Source: SIAJ01 sp036266155 (lineage in GTDB: Bacteria > Planctomycetota > Planctomycetia > Gemmatales > Gemmataceae). Taken from it: DNA of 29,751 nt. Under the pieces are notes generated by a model. It was not told the origin of the DNA. It saw nothing but the letters and a program-made list of their open reading frames with translations, and did not search any database. The DNA is taken from NCBI GenBank assembly GCA_036266155.1, contig DATANR010000226.1:1-29751 (forward strand). Reading direction: 5' to 3'. Positions 8,301 through 16,297 of the stretch are shown piece after piece (the first letter of the stretch is position 1; the number at the start of each line of letters is the position of its first letter). The translations under genes and the position numbers were made by a program.

Positions 8301-8832
8301 TGAGCGTGCGTTCCAGCACGGCTAGCGGCTCGGTCTGCTCCAGGGGCTTTTCTTTCTTCGGCTTGGGCTTCGGCTTTTCAGGTTTCTTCTTCGGTTCGGG
8401 TTGCGACGTGAGCGGCGCCGCTTCCACCTCCTCCCGGCACACTGCCAGCAGTTCGTTGAACGCGGCTGGCGTTTCCCGGCGGTAGTCCACGTACTTGTAA
8501 CGTCGCAGCGCGTCGGGCAGCGTACACTCGGCTAGCAGCAGCGGGACGAAGCGGCGGCCTTTGTTCGTCGGGTCGCGGAACAGGACGGTGCTGCGTTCGA
8601 GCGTCACCCAATCCGACCCAAGCGCCGCTGGCGACAGGCACAACACCTGCACCCGCGCCGCCTCCAGCCCGCGTTCGATGGCCAGGTAGATGTCGTCGCC
8701 CGCTTTGATCACCCACTCGTCGAACCAAACTCGCAACCCGGCTTGTTTCAGCCGCTCCGCCAACTCCCGCACACGCGGCTTGTCCAGCGCGTTATGGCTC
8801 AGGAAGACGTCGTGGGTGAAGGTGTTAGGCAT
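5359..8832 (-). CDS. TIR / WD40 / Ras-like GTPase-COR / zinc ribbon / DUF4365 protein
   Basis: This encodes a 1157-residue cytoplasmic protein with five recognisable parts. Residues 1-140 are a TIR domain (DVFLSH at 8-13; W75-Glu79 in SDWVTLE, Glu79 being the likely NADase residue). A Lys/Pro linker precedes seven WD40 repeats at about 175-475. Residues 485-665 are a Ras-like GTPase: P-loop GEGTVGKT at 491-498, WDLAGQE with Asp541, SQID in place of NKxD, and SAK. A COR-like region follows. A zinc ribbon uses Cys937, Cys940, Cys963 and Cys966. The C-terminus is a DUF4365-type domain with Asp1035 (GIDGEVEF) and QLK at 1055-1057, matching the D and QxK residues of Mrr-like PD-(D/E)XK nucleases. 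Known TIR proteins degrade NAD+ or signal in anti-phage defence; a defence role here is inferred. The start at 8832 leads straight into the TIR fold but has only a weak ribosome-binding site. The stop codon lies in a repeat copy. Confidence 0.93.
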   Translation of the reverse strand: MPNTFTHDVFLSHNALDKPRVRELAERLKQAGLRVWFDEWVIKAGDDIYLAIERGLEAARVQVLCLSPAALGSDWVTLERSTVLFRDPTNKGRRFVPLLLAECTLPDALRRYKYVDYRRETPAAFNELLAVCREEVEAAPLTSQPEPKKKPEKPKPKPKKEKPLEQTEPLAVLERTLTGHTDWVRSVAVSPDGTWATSGSRDKMVKIWDLATGQCRATLEGHTHNVMSVAITPDGKRILSGAFPDSVHLWQVISGYEFSELRGHAPWVRAVVAVRDKNVALSGGDDKTLRLWDLASGKCLKTIECGTGEADDVFGTAVNPAGTQALSGHRDGRVRLWNLETGQCLATLNGHTNTVNSIHFAPNGRFAVSGSDDKTVKIWDLGAGTSVGTLEGHQSFIMTVAISPDGSLIASTGFTDKTVRLWDWKSGACLQVINYETGASPISVAFSHVNPLLVVGTASGIIFVYRLTGVRATTSAELTRRYVNAKVVLLGEGTVGKTSLAHRLIEDRYVVKDRTHGMNVWPLPLPLPSHATIDREALLWDLAGQEDYRLIHRLFLDETALALLLINPQKDDLFAEAGDWLKALDTAAQNHDAKREAARLLIFSQIDVGGMKIGNAKIERIIQEHRVADWLATSAKTGENCSDQANAGKPSKLKQLIADSIPWDKLPWTATPRLLAELKNALLKMRDATDIRLLRFAELAQRLEQTLPGEQFGESDVRTAVTLLANHGLARSLKFGDLVLLQPELLSAYGGAIIRSARAHKDEIGCVLEADIYDPGFDFTGVDRLPRPDEELLLRAMVQTFLDHSLCIAEDTPHGRQLVFPSQYRREKDFPWQPDVFVSYTFGGEWQTIWTTLVVRLWYSQEFEHKELWRNAAEFNSSKKQLLGLKIDNQQGEGKATISLFFDVATPDELKVIFIEYVHRHLARYACDVTRDRRYVCPKCSRPFKDLDVIRELLADKQTTIVCQKCRTEVLLIDHIEQRLKSDPVARKILQMEETATRQLDEQALEQILYGHVQAITGEANQIFRPLPEFGQGIDGEVEFKDNDGRASGKKIYVQLKSGNSYRRTRRSDGREVFDVKNDRHLEYWISQPVDVYLVIRQTDEQTGEQSIRWLDVTRYLKNRKDKSSRQIIFDGEKLDMEAVWKVRDEFFPPRRIEAPT

Positions 8833-9064
8833 GCCCAGTCTGGCCCTTTAGATTTTGACCAGCTTCTGTTCGGCGGTCAAAAGTTTGAACCATTCGCACC
8901 CAACCAATGAGAAATACCGGCAGTCGTAATCACCGCGTCGTTGCGGCGAGGAATTTCGTGAGTTCGCAGATCGGTCAAGGTATGCCGAGGAGAAGATAAG
9001 TTCGTCTAGGCCCCCCACCCTTCAGAGGACTCCATCGGTTTCATGCCATCATCATATCACCGAG

Positions 9065-10225
9065 TCACTTGAGCGGTGGCTCGTGACCCGATGACGCGCC
9101 GGACAATCCATCCTCACCCGCCGCCCCCTCCTCCACTTTCTTCTTCTTCCTTTTCTTCGGCTCCGGCGGCTCGGGATAACCAAAATTGCCGAAGAAAGGC
9201 AGGTCCCGCAGGGGTGGGATTTCGCCGCGGTCGAGGTACTTGTCGTCTTCGTTTTCCAGGCGGTAGCGATATGGGTCTTTTTTGCGGCCGGTGCCGCTGC
9301 GGCGCAGGAGCTTTTGCACGAAGGCCTTGTTCAGCCATTCGTACAGGGTCGGCGCGCTCGGTGGGCTCAGGTCGATGGGCCAATCCATCAGCAATTCTTG
9401 ATGTGTTGCTGACACTTCTCGTGTCGCCAGGATCGCATGCAGTATGTCCCAGTTTTCCTGGAAGCGGGCTGTTTGTGGGTCGCCCAGGTGGACGAATTGG
9501 CCGTCTTTGGTCCATTCGTACACGATCTTCCGCGGCGTCGCCGGAAAGCGCGACATGCAGAAGAGCTTGCGGCGCCGTTCGTCCGTTTGCAGGGTGCCGA
9601 AGCACGATAGCTCGACGATTATGTCGACCGCCGCCAGGAGCCCGCCGTGGCCGCGGGCGCTGCTGCCTTCTTCCGAGCGCTTCTTGCGCGGATGATGCAG
9701 GATCGTCACGCCGACGCCGCGTTCGGTCAACGTTTGAAGCGGGTCGAGCAATTGTTGCAGGGCGTTGAGGTCGCTGTCGGTGCTGCCGGGCAAAAAGCGG
9801 GCCAGCGGGTCGATGATGAGCAGGTCGAGTTCGCCGGCCGAGTGGAGTTCCAGGGCCATGGCGATCAGTTCGTCCCACTGCTCGGGCGTCGGTCGCCGCG
9901 GGAACGGCCGGGCGAGGAGCCGGCAGTGATGGCCGGTCGGTAGCCGGCGCATGCGGTCGGCCCAGGTGTTGCGCGATTCCTCGGAGACGATGAGCGCCTT
10001 GGCGGGCGTCACCGCGCGGTCGAGGAACGTGCCGCCCGCGGCGAATTGTTGCAGCAGCCCGGTCATCAGCGTGGTTTTGCCGGCCTTCCACTGGCTAGTG
10101 AAGAGGGTGATGTTGCCGCGTGCGATGAGGCCGTGCCAGAGCCAGTCGACGGCAATCGGTTCCGCGGCCGTGTCGAGCTGGTCCATATACTCGGAGACCA
10201 GATTGTCGTTTCGTGTTTTGAGCAT
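9065..10225 (-). CDS. RecA-like (AAA_25/RepA type) ATPase with winged-helix region
   Basis: This encodes a 386-residue ATPase. The Walker A segment is SQWKAGKTT with Lys50, and Walker B is LLIIDPL with Asp139. An ILHHPRK strand follows, then ARGHGGLLAAVDIIVEL, all typical of the RepA/DnaB-like RecA fold group (AAA_25). These are usually hexameric helicases of plasmids, phages or integrated elements, or primase partners. Residues around 270-340 look like a winged helix-turn-helix (HAILATREVSATHQELL onward). The tail is charged (KKRKKKK then acidic). The frame is open back to 10651, antisense to the kinase gene, so that start is unlikely. I chose ATG 10225 because the conserved part begins soon after; ATG 10411 is an alternative. 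Neither has a clear ribosome-binding site. It lies 232 bp upstream of the TIR gene on the same strand; the gap shows no gene. Confidence 0.83.
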   Translation of the reverse strand: MLKTRNDNLVSEYMDQLDTAAEPIAVDWLWHGLIARGNITLFTSQWKAGKTTLMTGLLQQFAAGGTFLDRAVTPAKALIVSEESRNTWADRMRRLPTGHHCRLLARPFPRRPTPEQWDELIAMALELHSAGELDLLIIDPLARFLPGSTDSDLNALQQLLDPLQTLTERGVGVTILHHPRKKRSEEGSSARGHGGLLAAVDIIVELSCFGTLQTDERRRKLFCMSRFPATPRKIVYEWTKDGQFVHLGDPQTARFQENWDILHAILATREVSATHQELLMDWPIDLSPPSAPTLYEWLNKAFVQKLLRRSGTGRKKDPYRYRLENEDDKYLDRGEIPPLRDLPFFGNFGYPEPPEPKKRKKKKVEEGAAGEDGLSGASSGHEPPLK

Positions 10226-10496
10226 GATTTGTCTGGAAAAAAGTGTTGATTCTGGAAAAGTGGAATTCGTCTGGAACAGGGGTGGGGCGCGCCGCCAGAG
10301 GAAAGTTTCCGTGATGCGAGCTTGGAAGGAAATGTCGGTAGGCGAGTTCGGCGGGCCGTTTACGCAAGTTTCTCGGCAAACTACTTGCACTTCCGCCTGA
10401 ATATTGTGCATACTTAACCTCTGAGCCCTCCAGTTACTGCGGCCGACGGTCCCGTGCCGCCGCATCCTGTGTTTTGCACCTACGAGAGTCGCGCCC

Positions 10497-13400
10497 GTGA
10501 CGCTGCCGGCTAATACGCCACCGCCCAAGGCCGAGCCGGACCCATCGGAAGTGACGTCCGAGCACCTCTCGAATGACACCAGTCGGCTCATGCCAAGCGA
10601 CGACGAGACCGCCGGCGTGCGTGTGAAGCCCGTACCCCAGGGCGCGATCACGCCGCGCGAAGATCCGCCGCTGCCGGCGTCGTTTGGCCGCTATCGCATC
10701 AAGAAGCTGCTCGGCAAAGGTTCGTTCGGCGCCGTCTACCTTGCCTCCGACCCGCAACTCCATCGCGATGTTGCGATCAAAGCCCCGCGGATGAGCGGAT
10801 CGGTCGACGCGAGCCGCGACTTCCTGAAAGAGGCCGCGCAGCTGGCGCAGCTACGCCATCCCGGCATCGTGACGGTCTTCGACATCGGCGTCGAGCAGGG
10901 TCGCTGCTACATCGTCTCCGCGTATCTCGAAGGCGGGACTCTGTCGGACTGGCTGACCAATCATCGGCTAACTTGGCAACAGGCGGTCAAGATCGCCATT
11001 TCGCTGGCCGAAGCGTTGGCTCATGCCCATGCGCAGCGCACCGTCCATCGCGATTTGAAGCCGTCGAACATCATCTTGATCAATGGTCTCGAGCCGGTGA
11101 TTGTTGACTTCGGTCTGGCGGCCAGCGACGCGACCGCCTTCGACTACGCTCGCGGCACGGTGCTCGGCACGCCAACATACATGAGTCCGGAACAAGCGCG
11201 TGGCGAAGGGCACCGCATCGACGGCCGGGCCGACATCTATTCGCTTGGCGTCATCCTCTACAAGATGCTGACCGGCCGGGCGCCTTTCGTGGCGGCGAGC
11301 GTCGCCGATCTTGTTCAGCAGATCATCCACGACGATCCGCAACCGTTGCGCCAACTCGTGCCGACGGTGCCGCGGCGGCTTGAAGCCATCTGCCTGAAAG
11401 CGATGGCGAAGTCGCTCGCCGATCGCTACATGACCGCGGCCGACCTGGCCGACGATCTGCGGCAGGTCCTGACGCCGGCGGATGTGCCGGCGCCGGTTTC
11501 CCCAGCGGCGCCGGCGCCGGTTGCGCCGGCGCAGCAGATTGCAACCGCCAGCGACGCGCCACGTCCGACAAGGACGACGCGTGATGCGGAACGCCGACGC
11601 GTGACGGTGTTGCGCATCGGCTGCGATCTCTTCCGATCCGATGAGTTGATGGAGGTCCTGGACCCCGATGAGCAGCACGACGTGCTGTCCGCCTTTCGGC
11701 AGTTGTGCCAGGATGTCGCGGGCGAACTTGGCGGCACCCAGGTTCACGCGACCGGCAACGGAGCTCTCTTCTGCTTCGGGTTCCCGGTTGCCTTTGAGGA
11801 TGCGGCGCGCCGGGCCGTGCGTGCGGGGCTTACGCTGCCGGGGCGCATGGCCGCGTTCAACGACGACCTCTTCCGCCGCAAGGGCGTCCGTCTGCAAGCA
11901 ACAGCAGCGGCCCACAGCGATCAGGCGGTGGTTCAGCGGCAGGGGACCGATAGCCTCTCCGTCGTCGGCCGGCTGCTCGACGTTGTTGAACAACTCGAAC
12001 GCCAGGCGACCGACGGCGTCATCGTCAGCGGCGAGGCCGTGCGGCTCGTGCGCAATGCGTTCGACATGATCCCGATTGCCGGGACCGACGCTCATCTGGT
12101 GAAGAGTGAACGGCAGGTTCCGCTGACGCCGTCGACCGGCGCCGCGAAGACGCCGCTGATCGGCCGCGATCGCGAATTGGGACTGCTCCAGGATCGCTGG
12201 GAACAAGTCGTCGAAGGCACGGGCCAGGTCGTGCTTCTCACGGGCGAGGCGGGCATCGGCAAGACGCGCCTGACGGCCGCGCTCAAGGAACATGCCGGCG
12301 GTCAATCAACAACCGATGGCGATGCGGTCGTCGAATGGCGCGCCGTCCAGCATCACCAGCACAGCAGCCTGCACCCGGTCATCGACTATTTCGACCGCAT
12401 CCTCGGCGGTCCATCGCCGGACCGGCTCGATCGGCTCGCTCGCCATCTGAGCGCTCTCGGCTTCGACGATGCGCAGGTCGGCCTGTTCGCGCTACTGCTC
12501 GGCATCCCCACGCACGGTCGCTACACTCCGCCGGACCTGACGCCGCTCGCTCGCAAGGAACGCACGCTCGACCTCTTGCTCGATTGGTTCTCCGAACGAG
12601 CCCGGCGGCGGCCGCTGCTCGTCGTCGCGGAGGACCTGCACTGGGCCGACCCGACCACGTTGGAATTGCTCGAACGGCTCGCTGAGCTGGCCGACAGTGA
12701 ACGACTCATGGTCGTGTTCGTCTTCAGGCCGGACATGTCGCTGCCGTGGAAGTCGCAGGCCCACTACACGCAGATTGCTCTGAGCCGGCTCGGCAAGCGA
12801 CAGGTCGCCGAGCTGATCGCGGCCCGCTCCGGCATCGCCAATCCGTCGCCACGTATCATCGAGCGGATCGTCGAAAAGACCGACGGCGTGCCGCTCTTCG
12901 TCGAAGAGTACACGCGAATGGCGGTCGAAGCCGGCGCTCTCTCCGACTCGGCAGATGCGTCCGGCGTGCTGACCGGCACGCAGATCCCGGCGACCCTGCA
13001 AGACCTGCTCATGGCCCGGCTCGACCGCATGGCGAGCAACTTGGAGGTCGTGCAGCTCGGCTCCGCGATCGGCCGCGAGTTTGGCTACGATCTGCTCCAC
13101 GCGGTCTGCCCGCTGCCGGAACCGGAATTGCAAGCCGAGTTGGCCAAGCTGGTCGCCGCCGAGTTGCTCTATCAACGGGGCCGGCCGCCGCGTGTGACTT
13201 ACCAGTTCAAGCACGCACTGATCCAGGACGCCGCCTACGGCTCGCTCCTCAAGAAAACGCGGCAGCAGTTCCACCGCCGCATCGCCGAGGCGCTCGCCGC
13301 CCGCTTCCCCGCGGTCGCCGAGAGTCAGCCGGAGACGCTGGCCTACCACTTCACCGAGGCCGGCGAGACGGCTCGGGCCGTCGACTATTGGGACAAGGCC

Positions 13401-14675
13401 GCCGAGCAATCGCTACGCCGCTGTGCCCACATCGAAGCGATCGAGCAACTGCACCGCGGCCTGGAACTGCTGCGCACACTGCCCGAATCGACGGGCCGCC
13501 GGGCGCGCGAAATCAAAATGCACGTCGCACTCGGCGTGCCCCTGCAAGCAACGCGCGGCTACAGCGCTCCCGACGTCGAGCAGACGTATTCACGCGCTCA
13601 GGAATTGTGCGGACAAATCGGCGCGAACGCTCAACTTTTCCCCGTCATCTACGGCCTCTTCCGCTACTATCTGCTCCTCGGCCGCTTCGCCAAGGCCGAG
13701 CAACTCGCAGAGCAACTGGCCCAGGTCGCGAGCCACGAGCAGAGCATCGAGTATCGCGCCGCCGCGAGCCGAGCCATCGGCTCCTCGCACGTCTACCAGG
13801 GCAAGTATCCGCGCGCGATCGAATATTTGAAGGCCGTCATCGCCATCGAACCAACCGCGGAACTGCGGACGGCCCTCTACGCCTATGACGTCGTCGACTC
13901 CTGGGTTGTGGCGCACTCATATCTGGCGTGGTCACTGTGGTTGACCGGCCATCCGGAGCAAGCCCGCGTGCAGCGCCAGGCCGCGCTCGACGCAGCGGAG
14001 CGGCTCGCGCACCCGTTCAGCATCGTGCTGGCCTATGCATTCTCGTCGTGGTCATGCCAATTCGAACGTGACGTGGCCGGCACACGCAAGGCGGCCGACG
14101 CAGCGCTCGCCATCGCCACCGAACGCAAGTTCGCCTTCTGGATCGGCTGGTGCCGGGTGATGCGCGGCTGGGCGATCGCAATGTCCGAAGACCCCGCGCA
14201 CGGCTGCGACGAAATCCGCGACGGCCAAATCGCCTGGAACGCCCAGGGCTCCGAACTCGGCCGCTCCTATTATCGCGCGCTCTATGCCGAAGCCTGCGCC
14301 CGCGCCGGCCGCGTGACCGACGGCCTCGCCGCCCTCGACGAGGCTGAGGCATTCGCCAAGGAACGCGGTGAAGGCTATTGGGCCCCGGAGATCCCCCGCC
14401 TGCGCGGCGAATTGCTGTTGGCCGGCGAAACGCAAGCGTCGGCCGCCGCAGAAACGTGCTTCCAACAAGCCCTCGACCTCTCTCGCCAACAAGGCGCTCG
14501 CTCGCTCGAACTCCGCGCCGCGATGAGCCTCGCCCGCCTCTGGCAACAAGCCGGCCGCACGGCTGAAGCTCGCGACTTGCTGGCACCTCTCTACGCCGCC
14601 TTCACCGAAGGGCTGGAGACGCCCGACCTCCGCGATGCGAAGCAGTTTCTCGACATGCTGGGCGCGCAGCCGTAG
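10497..14675 (+). CDS. Ser/Thr kinase - degenerate cyclase - AAA ATPase - TPR protein
   Basis: This encodes a 1392-residue signalling protein. Residues 60-325 are a complete eukaryotic-like kinase: glycine loop LGKGSFGAVYL, VAIK with Lys95, HRDLKPSN with Asp186, DFG at 204-206 and GTPTYMSPEQ. A Pro/Ala linker follows. Residues 365-540 match a class III nucleotide cyclase domain, but the metal-binding segment reads VTVLRIGCDLF and the usual GDG is GNG (Asn421), so it is probably inactive. Residues 560-900 are an AAA_16/STAND-type ATPase with Walker A GEAGIGKT (583-590) and AEDLHWAD (711-718). The rest is helical TPR-like repeat with Ala-rich pairs. Soluble kinases of this build phosphorylate unknown targets and use the repeats as sensors. 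The start is GTG 10497; ATG 10590 is possible. It is divergent from the ATPase gene over 271 bp with no gene between. Confidence 0.93.
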   Translation: MTLPANTPPPKAEPDPSEVTSEHLSNDTSRLMPSDDETAGVRVKPVPQGAITPREDPPLPASFGRYRIKKLLGKGSFGAVYLASDPQLHRDVAIKAPRMSGSVDASRDFLKEAAQLAQLRHPGIVTVFDIGVEQGRCYIVSAYLEGGTLSDWLTNHRLTWQQAVKIAISLAEALAHAHAQRTVHRDLKPSNIILINGLEPVIVDFGLAASDATAFDYARGTVLGTPTYMSPEQARGEGHRIDGRADIYSLGVILYKMLTGRAPFVAASVADLVQQIIHDDPQPLRQLVPTVPRRLEAICLKAMAKSLADRYMTAADLADDLRQVLTPADVPAPVSPAAPAPVAPAQQIATASDAPRPTRTTRDAERRRVTVLRIGCDLFRSDELMEVLDPDEQHDVLSAFRQLCQDVAGELGGTQVHATGNGALFCFGFPVAFEDAARRAVRAGLTLPGRMAAFNDDLFRRKGVRLQATAAAHSDQAVVQRQGTDSLSVVGRLLDVVEQLERQATDGVIVSGEAVRLVRNAFDMIPIAGTDAHLVKSERQVPLTPSTGAAKTPLIGRDRELGLLQDRWEQVVEGTGQVVLLTGEAGIGKTRLTAALKEHAGGQSTTDGDAVVEWRAVQHHQHSSLHPVIDYFDRILGGPSPDRLDRLARHLSALGFDDAQVGLFALLLGIPTHGRYTPPDLTPLARKERTLDLLLDWFSERARRRPLLVVAEDLHWADPTTLELLERLAELADSERLMVVFVFRPDMSLPWKSQAHYTQIALSRLGKRQVAELIAARSGIANPSPRIIERIVEKTDGVPLFVEEYTRMAVEAGALSDSADASGVLTGTQIPATLQDLLMARLDRMASNLEVVQLGSAIGREFGYDLLHAVCPLPEPELQAELAKLVAAELLYQRGRPPRVTYQFKHALIQDAAYGSLLKKTRQQFHRRIAEALAARFPAVAESQPETLAYHFTEAGETARAVDYWDKAAEQSLRRCAHIEAIEQLHRGLELLRTLPESTGRRAREIKMHVALGVPLQATRGYSAPDVEQTYSRAQELCGQIGANAQLFPVIYGLFRYYLLLGRFAKAEQLAEQLAQVASHEQSIEYRAAASRAIGSSHVYQGKYPRAIEYLKAVIAIEPTAELRTALYAYDVVDSWVVAHSYLAWSLWLTGHPEQARVQRQAALDAAERLAHPFSIVLAYAFSSWSCQFERDVAGTRKAADAALAIATERKFAFWIGWCRVMRGWAIAMSEDPAHGCDEIRDGQIAWNAQGSELGRSYYRALYAEACARAGRVTDGLAALDEAEAFAKERGEGYWAPEIPRLRGELLLAGETQASAAAETCFQQALDLSRQQGARSLELRAAMSLARLWQQAGRTAEARDLLAPLYAAFTEGLETPDLRDAKQFLDMLGAQP

Positions 14676-15103
14676 GCAGATGCCGAATTGATTGCTTTCA
14701 TGACACACCCCCCCCCTAATTCGTTTCACCGATTTTTGTGCAACGCGTTGCAACGAATCCAAAAGAGCTTTTCCCAAGAACTTACGATAAAATCGGGGAC
14801 ATCTTCGCGGTCAAACGCTGCGAATCCGTCAATGAGGACGACTTGCGATCGTTCCAATTAGGCGTCCGAAGGGATGCGCTCTTTTGCACAAGTTTGGTGA
14901 AAAATCCGATGCGTTTTGGGCCTACTTCTACTCGAAAGCACGCTGAATTGGTGGCGAATTGCGGGGAAACGCAACGAATGGAGAGCGATCTTGAGCGGCT
15001 CGGACTGCGCCGAGTGACGAGTGACGGCCGCCGAACTGCTTTGTCCTGTCCGTCGAAACTCACATGGCCGAAAACGCCGATCACTCGGTTCATCGGAGAC
15101 CGT
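14676..15103. other. 428-bp stretch without a convincing gene
   Basis: No open frame here has credible coding character. It holds a run of nine Cs (14708-14716) and a perfect 14-nt palindrome TGCAACGCGTTGCA at 14739-14752, which has the central CG symmetry of LacI-family operators. It presumably contains the promoter of the small secreted protein gene starting at 15104. No terminator-like hairpin follows the kinase stop. Confidence 0.55.
14739..14752. promoter_or_regulatory. Perfect 14-nt palindrome, candidate operator
   Basis: TGCAACGCGTTGCA is its own reverse complement and sits in relatively AT-rich DNA 63 bases after the kinase stop. The shape, with a central CG, recalls LacI-family operators. 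No such regulator is encoded in the window, and the nearest downstream start is 350 bases away, so the role is only a possibility. Confidence 0.25.
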
Positions 15104-15532
15104 ATGCGATCCATTGCTACAATCGCCGCGGTGTTGTTCATGGCGACGACGTGCGTTGCCGCGGACGAGCCGACGAAGGCCACGCGCGTGATCGAGGGGT
15201 CGAAGACAACCTTACCAGACAAATCCATCGCGGATGGAGTGAAATTACTGACGGCGGTGCTCGAATCCTGCCACTCCCGCAGCGACGGGACCATTCGCTA
15301 CACGGCCCAGGACGTGACGGTGGCGCGGCAGGGCGATCACGTTCGCTTCGTTTTAGCCAAGCCGATCACCGTCGAGGTGCTGAATGTGAGGATCAAGATG
15401 TCGGCGGCGGTCTTCGCGAACGGCGTCTTCTGGCTGGTCTGTGGTAATGAGGTGGTGCGCTGTACCAAATACGAATTCGACAAGATGAAGCCGTTCGAGG
15501 AGTGGTATCGGCAAACGCTGCCGGCCGATTGA
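15104..15532 (+). CDS. Small secreted protein of unknown function
   Basis: This encodes 142 residues with a signal peptide over about residues 1-19 (MRSIATIAAVLFMATTCVAA). The mature part is a short alternating-strand protein (TIRYTAQDVTVARQGDHVRFV, then KPITVEVLNVRIKMSAAVFAN) with two Cys near CTKYEF and CGNEV that could form a disulfide. I do not recognise a family. I chose ATG 15104 because GGAG lies five bases upstream and it begins the signal peptide; the frame is open further upstream without sense. It is 39 bp before the next gene and may be co-transcribed with it. Confidence 0.75.
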   Translation: MRSIATIAAVLFMATTCVAADEPTKATRVIEGSKTTLPDKSIADGVKLLTAVLESCHSRSDGTIRYTAQDVTVARQGDHVRFVLAKPITVEVLNVRIKMSAAVFANGVFWLVCGNEVVRCTKYEFDKMKPFEEWYRQTLPAD

Positions 15533-15571
15533 AGTGCCCATGTGCTTTTCCACGACCAGGAGAACTCGGAG

Positions 15572-16258
15572 GTGGCCACCGTTCTGTCCGACCGAGCGCA
15601 ACGTTTTCTCCAGACGCTCGAGCGTTGGCCGCACGTTGCGGACTTGAAGCGCGTTCGCGCGGCGATCAAGGCGGTGGGTCTGCCCGTCACCCAGCCGGTG
15701 CTCGATTTCCACAAGACCTTCGCGGGCTACGTGATCGACGTATGGGGCGAACGCGGACCGCTCGGCATCATTCACCCGGAGATAGTTGCCGTCGAGTCGT
15801 GGTTCGAGCCGATGGAAGTCGGCTGCTATATCGGCACCGATGGCAAGGCGGAAGGGTCGTTGCTCGCTTGCGCGGACATTCACATTTCCTGGGAGTTGAT
15901 GATCGACCTGGACGGCACGTTCTACTGCAATGGTCCGGAGTCTTCCAGCTACTTCCTCTGGACCGAACAAACGGCGTTCATGTGGGACTTCTCGATGACC
16001 CGCAAATGGCGACAAGTCCGATTCGCCGCGGACAATCCGAGGGTGGCGGCAACCCTGGCCCGGCGGCTAGTCAACTTTCGGATCGACGATCTATCGGACC
16101 AGCATGGGCAGGTGTACGGGACCGATCGATTCGCAGTCAGCAGTGGGCACAACGGCCAGCGGTGCAATGTGTTGGCGATTGAGGGAGAATTGCCCGAAGA
16201 GTTCGCCGACCTCGATCTGTATCGACCGCCAAAACAGAAAAGCAAAGCCAAGCACTGA
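15572..16258 (+). CDS. Hypothetical cytoplasmic protein
   Basis: This encodes 228 residues, rich in Trp and aromatic residues, with no signal peptide or membrane segment. The middle (IDVWGERGPLGIIHPEIVAVESW and the SSYFLWTEQTAFMWDF stretch) suggests a mixed alpha/beta fold. Size and composition are like single-domain SMI1/KNR4-type or immunity-like proteins, but no diagnostic motif is visible and I do not assign it. The start is GTG 15572 because AGGAG stands nine bases before it; a GTG at 15542 in the same frame would add ten residues but lacks a ribosome-binding site. The tail is basic (PPKQKSKAKH). Confidence 0.7.
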   Translation: MATVLSDRAQRFLQTLERWPHVADLKRVRAAIKAVGLPVTQPVLDFHKTFAGYVIDVWGERGPLGIIHPEIVAVESWFEPMEVGCYIGTDGKAEGSLLACADIHISWELMIDLDGTFYCNGPESSSYFLWTEQTAFMWDFSMTRKWRQVRFAADNPRVAATLARRLVNFRIDDLSDQHGQVYGTDRFAVSSGHNGQRCNVLAIEGELPEEFADLDLYRPPKQKSKAKH

Positions 16259-16297
16259 ACCTGATTGCCGCCTCCGTCGCCGTAAGGATCACCACCG

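Noticed and set aside
10226..10651. N-terminal extension of the helicase-like ATPase frame
   Set aside because: It would overlap the kinase gene start antisense, has low-complexity sequence, and the conserved fold begins after 10225.
11480..11540. GC-rich direct repeats in the kinase gene as a CRISPR or satellite array
   Set aside because: They only encode a Pro/Ala linker, and there is no spacer structure.
10968..12305. Minus-strand frame of 445 codons
   Set aside because: It mirrors the kinase/cyclase region and is Arg/His-rich without motifs.
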